A DNA stretch of 13,695 nt. Origin: an uncultured Blautia sp. (GTDB taxonomy: Bacteria; Bacillota; Clostridia; Lachnospirales; Lachnospiraceae). Below are positions 5,999 through 13,074 of this stretch, one piece after another. The notes under the pieces are model-generated. The model had not been told where the DNA came from. It saw only the letters and a list, made by a program, of their open reading frames with translations, and ran no database searches. Position 1 is the first letter of the stretch; every line of letters begins with the position of its first letter. Made by a program: the position numbers and the translations under genes. The stretch is taken from contig UQAX01000057.1 in the NCBI GenBank assembly GCA_900539145.1, positions 1 through 13,695 on the forward strand, given 5' to 3'.

Positions 5999-7201
5999 TC
6001 ACAAAAGCTCCTTTAATTCTTCTGCAAGAGATTTTCTCACTTTTTTCCTTGTAACTTCTACAATATTCAATTCCGTCATGTCCACCACAGTTCCTTTTAT
6101 TGAGTCCTGCCACAAATATCTTTGAAGCGTCTGCATAAGTTCTTCTTTATCTTCATCTCTTTCCATGTTGATGAAATCGATTAAAATAATTCCTGACAAA
6201 TTTCGAAGCCTTAGCTGCCATGCGATTTCCTTTGCCGCTTCTAAATTGATTTTGCGAAAGGTTTCCTGCATATCTTTCTTTGATGTGCACTTTCCGGTAT
6301 TTACATCAATACATACAAATGCTTCTGTCTGCTGTATTACCAGAAATCCTCCCGATTTCAGCCATACTCTTTCGTTCTGTGCCTGCTCAAATGCTTTTTC
6401 CAGATTATATAGCTTATATAAGGGCAGCAGCTTATCTTCATAATAACGCACGATTTCTTCTTGTTGCTTATAGACTTTTAAATATTGTACGGTGTTTTCA
6501 TATAACTCTTGTTTATCCGTTACAATTTCTTCCAAGTCTTGACTGTATAAATTTTGTAAAATCTGCACATATTCCGGCATACTCTTTTCCAAAACAGAAT
6601 AACACACTCTGCTTTTGCCTTTTTTCAGAACCTCCTCATAACGTTTCATCAATTCTTCCAGCTCATGCAAAATTTCTTCTTCCTTTGCATCTCTACAATT
6701 CGTTCTGACAATGACGCCTACATTTTCCGGTATCTTATCTTTGAGAATTTCCCGAATTTCCTTCTTTTCTTCTTTTTTTAATTTACCGGAAAAGCCCAGT
6801 TCTTTTCTTTCTGAGGTCAATACCAGATAACGCCCTGTAAAGTTTAAATTACTGGTCACATAAGGAAGCTTGCTTTTTATTCCTTCTCTGGATACCTGAA
6901 CAATGATTTCATCACCGATTTTCAACACATCGTTTTTCTTCACATTGACAAAATAAGGAGAAGCTTTTTCCGCCATAGAGTAATAACACATAATCCCATC
7001 TGCAATTTCAATAAAAGCTGCCTGAATGTTCTTTTGAATATTTTTTACTTTTCCTATGTAAATATTCCCCAGAATGCTGTCTGAATTCAAACTCATGGGA
7101 TTGAGCTGACAAATACGTCCTTCTTTCTCCAAAGCAGCTACTAACATAGGGGTATTCCTATATGTCATTTCTGTTAATATCAGCTTACTCAATTTCCTCA
7201 C
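5999..7201 (-). CDS. rng: Ribonuclease E/G family endoribonuclease, short form
   Basis: This 400-residue member of the RNase E/G family cleaves single-stranded RNA in rRNA maturation and mRNA decay. An S1 RNA-binding domain covers about residues 36-125 (NIYIGKVKNI, AAFIEIADG). The DNase I-like catalytic core has both metal-binding aspartates, D299 in CIDVNTGK and D342 in LIDFINME. The protein stops right after VEVTRKKVRKSL, where E. coli RNase E and G go on to the CPxC zinc link and small domain, so those are absent. The GTG start at 7201 gives the family-like N-terminus MRKLSKLILTE, although SD support is weak; a TTG three codons in is possible. It overlaps the DUF2344 gene by 17 bp. Confidence 0.93.
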   Translation of the reverse strand: MRKLSKLILTEMTYRNTPMLVAALEKEGRICQLNPMSLNSDSILGNIYIGKVKNIQKNIQAAFIEIADGIMCYYSMAEKASPYFVNVKKNDVLKIGDEIIVQVSREGIKSKLPYVTSNLNFTGRYLVLTSERKELGFSGKLKKEEKKEIREILKDKIPENVGVIVRTNCRDAKEEEILHELEELMKRYEEVLKKGKSRVCYSVLEKSMPEYVQILQNLYSQDLEEIVTDKQELYENTVQYLKVYKQQEEIVRYYEDKLLPLYKLYNLEKAFEQAQNERVWLKSGGFLVIQQTEAFVCIDVNTGKCTSKKDMQETFRKINLEAAKEIAWQLRLRNLSGIILIDFINMERDEDKEELMQTLQRYLWQDSIKGTVVDMTELNIVEVTRKKVRKSLAEELKELL

Positions 7202-7892
7202 CTAAGTCTTCCAGTGATATAAGATTTCTGCATTCCTCTGTTCCCTTGTCCGCATAAACCTCGGCTCTGTGAATGGTAAATCGGAAACTGTCAAACTCCT
7301 GTCCCAAGAAAGCCAGAAATGCCTCCATTACCAGCTCCGGTTTTGTATTTTTTACGCTTCCGGCTGCAAGCTTCAGGAAAATACTGTTTTCCTCTAAATA
7401 CATGTCGTAAATATACGGCCTGATATCTACTTCTTTTTCATTTTTCTTGGTTTTCTTTACAATAAGAATTTCAGGCTGTCCGATAAAATCGCCTATCTTA
7501 TTTTTCCAGTCTGTTTCCGGTTCCATTCCTTCCCGAAATTCTACATAATAATCCGCAGCGGCTACCAATGCCATAGCTGCATTGGCTTTTCCGTCCGGAA
7601 TTTTTCGGAAGCTTTTTACTTCCATTCCCTCTACCATTACCTCATTCAGTCTTTTTACTGCTTCTTTTCCTGAAATTGGCGTATTAATTTCCATATCAAA
7701 ATATTCTGCCGTACTGGTTACTCCAACTCCCAAAGGAGCTGCAAAAGACATAATCATGTGAGGACTAAAACCTTCGGAATATGCCACATCAATTCCTGCT
7801 CTTTTGATTGCTTTTTGGAAGTACCGCATAATATCCAAATGTCCGATAAATTTCATTGCCCCTTCTTTGGCAAATTTTACTCTAACCTTCAA
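7185..7892 (-). CDS. DUF2344 (TIGR03936) protein, radical SAM-associated
   Basis: This protein of 235 residues belongs to DUF2344, found next to or fused with TIGR03960 radical SAM proteins. The family signature MKFIGHLDIMRYFQKA and the following YSEGFSPHMIMSFAAPLG are near the N-terminus. No catalytic function is known to me. The longest frame starts at 7925, but AAAGGAGG lies 8 nt before a TTG at 7892, which gives MKVRVKFAKEG, the usual family start, so TTG is chosen. It overlaps the radical SAM gene by 11 bp and rng by 17 bp, which points to tight co-expression and perhaps a physical complex. A role in RNA modification is inferred only from the rng and ribosomal neighbours. Confidence 0.88.
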   Translation of the reverse strand: MKVRVKFAKEGAMKFIGHLDIMRYFQKAIKRAGIDVAYSEGFSPHMIMSFAAPLGVGVTSTAEYFDMEINTPISGKEAVKRLNEVMVEGMEVKSFRKIPDGKANAAMALVAAADYYVEFREGMEPETDWKNKIGDFIGQPEILIVKKTKKNEKEVDIRPYIYDMYLEENSIFLKLAAGSVKNTKPELVMEAFLAFLGQEFDSFRFTIHRAEVYADKGTEECRNLISLEDLGEEIE

Positions 7893-9741
7893 CGCAAATT
7901 CCTCCTTTATATTTTCCCGCACCACAGCCGGAGCACTGCATTTTACAGTTTGGTGTCACAACCTCCTGCTGCGCTTTCTTCCATTCATTTTCCAAGAACT
8001 TTCTGGTAACTCCGATAGAAATGAAATCCCATGGGAAAATTTCGTCTAAAGGACGTTCTCTCAAAGTATAAAATTCAGGATCAATTCCCGCTTCTTTAAA
8101 GGCTTCCATCCACAGGTCATAGCGGAAATATTCTGACCACGCATCGAAAATAGCTCCTTTTTTATAAGTTGCCTCTAATACGTCTGCTACTCTCCTGTCG
8201 CCTCTTGCCAAAATACCTTCTAAAACCGTTACATCTGCTTCGTGGTAATTATATTTAATGCTCTTTTGATTTAACTGCGCCTTAATTTCCTCTTTTACAA
8301 CCTTTGCTTTATCCAGATAGTCTTCCTTGCGGAACATACTTGCCCACTGGAACGGAGTAAACGGCTTTGGCACAAAGAAAGAGGTGCTGACAACAATCTG
8401 ACATTTTCCGTGTCTTTGGTCTTTTGGAATTTCATAATATTTCTTGGCGATTGCCTCTGCCAGATGTGCAATTCCTTTCATATCTTCCTCTGTTTCCGTA
8501 GGCAGTCCCAGCATAAAATACAATTTTACTCTTGTCCAACCGCCTTCAAAAGCTTTTCCCGCACCTTCTAAAATAACTTCTTCCGTCAGACCTTTGTTAA
8601 TTACATCACGCAGTCTTTGAGAACCCGCCTCAGGAGCAAACGTCAGGCTGCTTTTCTTAATATCCTGCACTTTGCTCATAACATCCAGAGAGAAAGCATC
8701 AATACGCAGAGACGGTAAAGAAATATTTACCTTTCTCTGAGAACATTCTTCAATTAAGTAATCAATCAGTTCAGGGAGCTTAGAATAATCACTGGAACTT
8801 AATGAGCTCAATGAAATTTCCTCATGTCCGGTACTTTCCAGCATCGCCTTTGCTGTTTCTTTTAACACTTCTACATCTTTTTCTCTGGTAGGACGGTACA
8901 GCATACCCGCTTGACAAAAACGGCAGCCACGGATACAGCCTCTTTGAATTTCCAAAGTAACTCTGTCCTGTGTCGCTTTGATAAATGGAACAACAGGCTC
9001 TGTAGGATAGTAAGTGTTTGTTACGTCCATAACAACCTGTTTTTCTATTTTTTCCTTTGCATGAGAATTGTTTGGTTTAAAAGACGCAATCGTCCCGTCC
9101 TCATGATATTCTACATCATAAAATGCCGGCACATAAATTCCCGGAATTTCTGCTGCTCTTTCCAGAAATTCTTTTTTGCTTTTTCCTGCTTTTCTATATA
9201 CTTTGTATTCGTCTAAAAGCTGGTTAAAAACGGTCTCGCCTTCTCCGATATAGAACATATCGAAAAACGGCGCTAGCGGCTCCGGATTATAGGAGCAAGG
9301 TCCTCCACCCATTACCAGCGGATATTCTTCCCCTCTGTCTTCTGCACGTAAAGGCATCTGCGCCAAGTCCAGAACTTGAAGCACATTTGTGTAACACATC
9401 TCGTACTGTAAAGTAATTCCCAGAAAATCAAAGTCTTTGATTTTATCCTGTGACTCCAGTGCAAATAAGGGGATTTGTTTTTCCCTCATAATGGCATCTA
9501 AATCCGGCCATGGGGAATAGACACGTTCGCACCAAGTATCTTCTCTTTTGTTGAACATATCATAGAGAATTTGAATTCCAAGGTGACTCATTCCGATTTC
9601 ATATACGTCCGGAAAGCACATGGCAAATCGGATATCCACCTCATTTTTATCTTTCATCACCGAGTTGACTTCGTTCCCGATGTAGCGGGCCGGCTTCTCG
9701 ATTTTTAGTAATATTTCATCATTTAAAGCTAGTTTTCTCAT
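7882..9741 (-). CDS. B12-binding-domain radical SAM protein (TIGR03960 type)
   Basis: This 619-residue radical SAM enzyme has an N-terminal cobalamin-binding-like domain (about 15-180, with YEIGMSHLGIQILYDMF and YIGEGE). The radical SAM core follows, with the CX3CX2C cluster motif at C269, C273 and C276 (RGCIRGCRFCQAG). The C-terminus holds a second CX3CX2C pattern, C599, C603, C606, plus C616, which may bind another iron-sulfur cluster. The substrate is unknown; the pairing with DUF2344 and RNase G recurs in Bacillota and Actinobacteria. The ATG has AGGAG 5 nt upstream. It is the first gene of the operon running through rng to the CPBP gene; the 5' region (9742-9910) has AT-rich inverted repeats but no clear promoter. 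Confidence 0.9.
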   Translation of the reverse strand: MRKLALNDEILLKIEKPARYIGNEVNSVMKDKNEVDIRFAMCFPDVYEIGMSHLGIQILYDMFNKREDTWCERVYSPWPDLDAIMREKQIPLFALESQDKIKDFDFLGITLQYEMCYTNVLQVLDLAQMPLRAEDRGEEYPLVMGGGPCSYNPEPLAPFFDMFYIGEGETVFNQLLDEYKVYRKAGKSKKEFLERAAEIPGIYVPAFYDVEYHEDGTIASFKPNNSHAKEKIEKQVVMDVTNTYYPTEPVVPFIKATQDRVTLEIQRGCIRGCRFCQAGMLYRPTREKDVEVLKETAKAMLESTGHEEISLSSLSSSDYSKLPELIDYLIEECSQRKVNISLPSLRIDAFSLDVMSKVQDIKKSSLTFAPEAGSQRLRDVINKGLTEEVILEGAGKAFEGGWTRVKLYFMLGLPTETEEDMKGIAHLAEAIAKKYYEIPKDQRHGKCQIVVSTSFFVPKPFTPFQWASMFRKEDYLDKAKVVKEEIKAQLNQKSIKYNYHEADVTVLEGILARGDRRVADVLEATYKKGAIFDAWSEYFRYDLWMEAFKEAGIDPEFYTLRERPLDEIFPWDFISIGVTRKFLENEWKKAQQEVVTPNCKMQCSGCGAGKYKGGICVEG

Positions 9742-9793
9742 GTTTCTCCTTTCGTTTTTTATGTAATATATACAAAAAATGAACCTTCTTTTC

Positions 9794-9883
9794 TTTTTCG
9801 ATTTTCACGAAAAATAGCTGTTTTTTTATGATTTTCAGTGGCGTTTTTTGGTATCAAAAATGCTGTTTTTTACCTCATTTTTG
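9794..9883. repeat. Cluster of short AT-rich inverted repeats upstream of the radical SAM operon
   Basis: Three inverted repeats lie in 90 bp: TTTTTCG/CGAAAAA (9794-9800 and 9808-9814), TTTTTG/CAAAAA (9845-9850 and 9855-9860), and CAAAAATG/CATTTTTG (9855-9862 and 9876-9883). The last two share the arm at 9855-9860 and so cannot form together. On the minus strand AAAAAACAGC followed by ATTTTT also occurs twice, about 46 bp apart. No T-run makes either a convincing terminator. They may be operators or leader RNA structure, or only chance in AT-rich DNA. Confidence 0.4.
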
Positions 9884-9910
9884 CCCTTGCGTAACAAATT
9901 TACTTTTTTC

Positions 9911-10027
9911 CTACTGTGCAGCACGCCAGACCGCAATATTATATACTTTTTGAGGAAGGAGTTCAAGCAAATCTTTCTCTGTCTGCAGTTCATTACAGAA
10001 AATCCGACTTACACTCTTTCTTAGCAT
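9911..10027 (-). CDS. Small ORF coupled to the SEC-C gene (38 aa, unrecognised)
   Basis: The ATG overlaps the SEC-C stop codon as TGATG (10025-10029), an arrangement typical of coupled translation. The 38-residue peptide begins MLRKSVSRIFCNELQ and ends LLPQKVYNIAVWRAAQ. Its composition looks protein-like, with a helical, leucine-rich middle and a final tryptophan. Only a weak GGAAAG lies upstream. I do not recognise it. It could be a true small gene, the remnant of a longer third gene of the unit, or a chance frame. It is followed by the AT-rich inverted repeats. Confidence 0.35.
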   Translation of the reverse strand: MLRKSVSRIFCNELQTEKDLLELLPQKVYNIAVWRAAQ

Positions 10028-11280
10028 CAATTCTTCTTTCCACAACATTTTTTATATTTCTTTCCTGAGCCACATGGACACGGATCATTTGGATATATTT
10101 TCTTTTCTACTCGTATTGGTTCCCCGTTCAGCTCGTTCGGAAACATTGTTGTTTGAATAACATCTGTATTTCCATTTAAGTCAACCGGTACCCCCATAGC
10201 CTGCAACTGTGGTACGGCATCCTTTAAAATTGTTGCTGCTTTAGAACTTGCTGAAACAATTGTTGGCATTTTATTGATAGACATTTTTCTCGCCATTTCA
10301 CTTGGTTTGTACCCTCTGTTCTCTTTCATTCGGGTATTGTTATGTGCCGCCACAAGTAACTCTAGCAATTCATTTATCATCTTCTCTTCAAATTCAATAT
10401 TGGCTTCTGTCATTTTATTGATAATCTTTGATGGCGATTCGCTTTCATAACTATTTGCCCATACTTGCAGACACCATGTCACTGCTTGTTCATAAGGAAG
10501 CCTTAATTTCTTAATGAAAAAAGATTCCAACTTTTTATATTCAGAGGAACTTGCCTCATATCCAGTTCTACATATCTCATCTATCTGCTGTGCCGATGGA
10601 ATATAAAAATCTTTATCCATCTGTTGTCGAAGCAAGTAACCAAATTCCTCATTCTCAAATAGCTGCAAATGCACAAATATTCCTTTTTCTGAGTATAACG
10701 GATCCTCTTTTGGACATCCTTTCATCCCAAGTCTGTCCATTGTAAAAAGACATGATTCCACAATATCAACCGGCATTTCCCAAAGCATTTCTATCATTTC
10801 ATCTATAGAGCACTTCACTTTCTGCCTATACATTTCATAGATAACTTCGATCGGTGCTATTCCATAATATTGTATAAAAAAATGTATACACTTTACCAGC
10901 CAGCCTTTTCTACATTGCTTCAATTGAAATGCTTTGTCATCTATTTTAGAAAAGGCGACAGCAACATCTTCAAATACGCAAAATCTGTCAGTTGGATCTT
11001 CAAAATATCCAATCCAATATCTATAAAGCTGCATCGCATCTACCACTTCATTTACAGAAACAGCGGTAGGGGAAATACAAGCTTTTCGAAATAAGTCCAT
11101 CTGTTCTTTTGTAAGGCATGCCAATCTGCTTCTAAGCATTTCCTCGGCACAAAAAGTATCAACAATTCTATCTATTAAATCAGCTTTTCGAAGTCCTGAG
11201 CACTTTTTGATTTCAAAACTTCTTGCCTGATCTAACAGTTCTTCTTTTGTATATTTTGTCAAATATTCTTTTAAAAACAT
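10027..11280 (-). CDS. SEC-C metal-binding protein with SAP/Rho-N-like N-terminus
   Basis: This 417-residue protein ends in a SEC-C zinc motif like that of SecA: PCPCGSGKKYKKCC, with C401, C403, C412 and C413. Residues 1-45 resemble a SAP or Rho N-terminal helix-extended-helix fold (YTKEELLDQARSFEI then LRKADLIDRIV), which suggests nucleic acid binding. The middle is mostly helical and unrecognised, but NNTRMKENRGYKPSEM (314-329) matches a segment I associate with other SEC-C proteins. It has no secretion signal and is not SecA. Function is unknown. The ATG has GGGAG 5 nt upstream and lies 23 bp after the YkgJ-type gene, so the two probably form one unit. Confidence 0.8.
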   Translation of the reverse strand: MFLKEYLTKYTKEELLDQARSFEIKKCSGLRKADLIDRIVDTFCAEEMLRSRLACLTKEQMDLFRKACISPTAVSVNEVVDAMQLYRYWIGYFEDPTDRFCVFEDVAVAFSKIDDKAFQLKQCRKGWLVKCIHFFIQYYGIAPIEVIYEMYRQKVKCSIDEMIEMLWEMPVDIVESCLFTMDRLGMKGCPKEDPLYSEKGIFVHLQLFENEEFGYLLRQQMDKDFYIPSAQQIDEICRTGYEASSSEYKKLESFFIKKLRLPYEQAVTWCLQVWANSYESESPSKIINKMTEANIEFEEKMINELLELLVAAHNNTRMKENRGYKPSEMARKMSINKMPTIVSASSKAATILKDAVPQLQAMGVPVDLNGNTDVIQTTMFPNELNGEPIRVEKKIYPNDPCPCGSGKKYKKCCGKKN

Positions 11281-11303
11281 TTCTGCTCCCTATCTATAAT
11301 AAC

Positions 11304-11813
11304 TTATCTTCTATAACGAAATCCATATTCTTTTTTTAATCTCTCATATATTTCAAATGCGATTGGACAAACTTCCACTGTTTCCAATACACTGTACAAA
11401 CTATGTAACCTCTCTGGCTGATCCGTATATGGATATTTCCTGCAATTCTCAGGTTTATATTCTCCTAGCTTACAATTTCCGTCTTTTTCCAGAAAATCAC
11501 ATGGATAATGCTTGGTTACATATATGTTTTCACTTGCTTTTTTTATCAAATAAGACTTTATAAGCTCTTCTTTCGTAATTCCCAAATATTCTGCATCTTT
11601 TTCCAAATCTTCTTCCGGAATGCTTCCGCAGTACATCTTACAGCAATTTCTACATCTGCTGCAGTCATAATTTGCAAACAACTCTTCATGAAGCTTTTTG
11701 AACTGCTCGTCCAATTCTTTTTCATCTGCATTACATTTTAAAAATGTACGGAATTCAATATTTTCATTTTCCTTTTTCTTCGCCTCAAATTTTACCTTTC
11801 TTGGTGCAATCAT
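11304..11813 (-). CDS. YkgJ family cysteine cluster protein
   Basis: This 169-residue protein is of the YkgJ/Fe-S-like cysteine cluster family (formerly UPF0153). Ten cysteines are present: C27, C51, C54, C57, C58, C62, C105, C114, C124 and C149, including the CSRCRNCC core (51-58), CDFLEKDGNCKL and the PENCRKYPY segment typical of the family. These likely bind zinc or an iron-sulfur cluster; the role is not established. The N-terminus is basic and charged. The ATG has GAGGTG 8 nt upstream. It is the first gene of a two-gene unit with the SEC-C protein, so both products are small-metal-site proteins. Confidence 0.85.
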   Translation of the reverse strand: MIAPRKVKFEAKKKENENIEFRTFLKCNADEKELDEQFKKLHEELFANYDCSRCRNCCKMYCGSIPEEDLEKDAEYLGITKEELIKSYLIKKASENIYVTKHYPCDFLEKDGNCKLGEYKPENCRKYPYTDQPERLHSLYSVLETVEVCPIAFEIYERLKKEYGFRYRR

Positions 11814-12033
11814 ATTATCATCACCTCATTTTTCTGTAATCTTTCATCTTTTACTAACCCTAAGCCTTTTCTTGCCCAACTCTATCCCGTCAAATTTATC
11901 CTTTACATATTGACAGATATAAAATAATTTCCGTTCAAAACTCCTGCTAAGATTTATTAGACACATAATTTTAAGAATCTGCTACACAAAAGCGAAATTT
12001 TTATTTTCTATTAAAATTTGTTTTCTGATCCCT
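11814..12033. other. Intergenic region with no gene seen
   Basis: This AT-rich stretch lies between the HEPN gene terminator and the YkgJ-type gene and must hold the promoter of the latter. No hexamer pair better than four of six matches at 16-18 bp spacing was found, so none is called. No ORF with a plausible ribosome binding site was seen on either strand. Confidence 0.4.
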
Positions 12034-12078
12034 ATGAGAAAAAAGCACTACCGTCTTTACGATAATGCCTTTTCTCAT
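12034..12078 (-). terminator. Rho-independent terminator after the HEPN gene
   Basis: On the minus strand GCATTATCGT (12059-12068) pairs with ACGGTAGTGC (12045-12054) over an AAAG loop, ten base pairs including two G-U wobbles, followed by TTTTTT (12039-12044). The flanking ATGAGAAAA and TTTTCTCAT extend the stem, so it may act in both directions. It begins 2 bp after the HEPN stop. Confidence 0.88.
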
Positions 12079-12080
12079 CT

Positions 12081-12482
12081 TTATTTGTTCCAGTTTTCTT
12101 CCAAATAAGGTTCTATCATTCCAAGTACCTTTTCTGCCTTTTCAATTTGCTCCATAGCTTGGTCCTTTGATATGATAATAAAGTCCTGATAATCTGCTTT
12201 TTCTCTTAGACGGTATGCAGTATCAACCAGTTTTGAAATACTTTTATCAAAAACTCCCTCTTTTACATAGGTTCTGTTAAAAAAAGCAATTACTCCCGAA
12301 TGTTTACTGGAATCAAATTCTGCCAAAGCTGTAACGGAACGAAGCCCATGAAAAATAGCATAATAAGAACGATTAACAGAAGCTTTGAATCTCCCATCTT
12401 TCATAAGCAACTGTGCTGTTTCCAAATCCTCTTTAGCCGACTGGAAACGATATTTTGATAAATCAATCATGCTGCCTTCCAT
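12081..12482 (-). CDS. HEPN domain protein, probable toxin of an MNT-HEPN pair
   Basis: This 133-residue all-helical HEPN protein is UPF0332-like. HEPN toxins of HepT type are RNases with an RX4-6H active site; here R38 and H45 in NRSYYAIFH fit RX6H. The later YRLREKADYQDF (90-101) is also a family signature. The partner nucleotidyltransferase gene lies directly upstream and overlaps by 16 bp. Two starts are possible. The ATG at 12482 has AAGGAGGG with about 10 nt spacing. The ATG at 12470 overlaps the partner's stop as ATGA and would give 129 residues. The first is kept because of its stronger SD. A terminator follows 2 bp after the stop. Confidence 0.88.
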   Translation of the reverse strand: MEGSMIDLSKYRFQSAKEDLETAQLLMKDGRFKASVNRSYYAIFHGLRSVTALAEFDSSKHSGVIAFFNRTYVKEGVFDKSISKLVDTAYRLREKADYQDFIIISKDQAMEQIEKAEKVLGMIEPYLEENWNK

Positions 12483-12793
12483 AAAACAATGCCCTCCTTG
12501 TTCACATTCTTATAAAATGGAGTGACTTTTTCCCATTTTTTGAAAACTGCATAATCAATATCAATAACAGAAAATACCTTATCATACTTTAAGTTTAAAT
12601 CTACAACCAAATCTGACAGCTTATCTTCCGTACTTTCATTCAGATTTCCATTTAACAATAAAGCAACGTCTACATCTGATTCAGAAGTGTTATTTCCTCT
12701 TGCATAGGAACCATATAACACAATCCGGATAACCTGGTTATTAAAAATAGCAAGAATTCCTTCTACTAATTCGTTTAATGCATTTGTATCCAT
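12467..12793 (-). CDS. MntA-like minimal nucleotidyltransferase, probable antitoxin
   Basis: This 108-residue minimal nucleotidyltransferase has the full GSX10DXD signature: G28-S29 in YGSYARG and D40-V-D42 in ESDVDVALLL. In characterised type VII systems MntA transfers AMP groups to a tyrosine of the HEPN RNase HepT and so silences it; that activity here is inferred from the pairing and motif. The ATG has AAGGAGGT about 7 nt upstream and a near-consensus promoter just before it. Gene order antitoxin then toxin, overlap, and a private promoter and terminator make a self-contained module of the kind often carried between strains. Confidence 0.88.
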   Translation of the reverse strand: MDTNALNELVEGILAIFNNQVIRIVLYGSYARGNNTSESDVDVALLLNGNLNESTEDKLSDLVVDLNLKYDKVFSVIDIDYAVFKKWEKVTPFYKNVNKEGIVLWKAA

Positions 12794-12798
12794 AAACT

Positions 12799-12906
12799 TT
12801 ACCTCCTTCTGTTTTTATTATATCGTCCATTTTTTTCAACGTCAACGCATTTCCCAAAAGAGGAAATTATTTCTTTAACATGTTTTAACCTTCTCATTTT
12901 TAGCAT
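12799..12906 (-). CDS. Possible small ORF in the leader of the MNT-HEPN unit (35 aa)
   Basis: On the minus strand an ATG at 12906 with GGGGA about 7 nt upstream opens a 35-codon basic ORF (MLKMRRLKHVKEIISSFGK near the start) whose final codons AGG AGG TAA are the Shine-Dalgarno of the nucleotidyltransferase gene. The frame can extend to a GTG at 12939. It contains the promoter at 12817-12845, so a transcript from that promoter would not encode it. I do not recognise the peptide; it may be a remnant of a displaced gene or chance. The rest up to 13074 holds no gene that I can see. Confidence 0.2.
   Translation of the reverse strand: MLKMRRLKHVKEIISSFGKCVDVEKNGRYNKNRRR
12817..12845 (-). promoter_or_regulatory. 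Promoter of the MNT-HEPN unit
   Basis: The minus strand has TTGACG (12840-12845), exactly 17 bp, then a perfect TATAAT (12817-12822). Transcription would begin near 12810, about 17 nt before the ATG, giving a short leader that holds little more than the ribosome binding site. Confidence 0.85.
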
Positions 12907-13074
12907 AATCTTTCCCCACTCTATATGCAAACTATTCACTCCAAATTAGAATTTTTACATGGCAAATTCAATTTTGTAGCAAAAACTATTATCCAAACAA
13001 CACTGTATCTGCTGAAAAACTTATAATATTTTAGACGGTTTCTCTATCCGAACGAAAAGTTTCCACTAGCATTC

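Noticed and set aside
6280..6708. 142-codon plus-strand ORF opposite rng
   Set aside because: It lies opposite an intact RNase G core with both catalytic aspartates; the cysteine- and phenylalanine-rich product is typical of an antisense shadow.
8911..9216. 101-codon plus-strand ORF opposite the radical SAM gene
   Set aside because: It is antisense to the conserved SAM-cluster region, with no SD and a low-complexity, phenylalanine-rich product.
9742..9910. Promoter for the radical SAM operon
   Set aside because: Several TATA-like stretches exist, for example near 9767-9775, but none has a believable -35 element at 16-18 bp, so no call is made.
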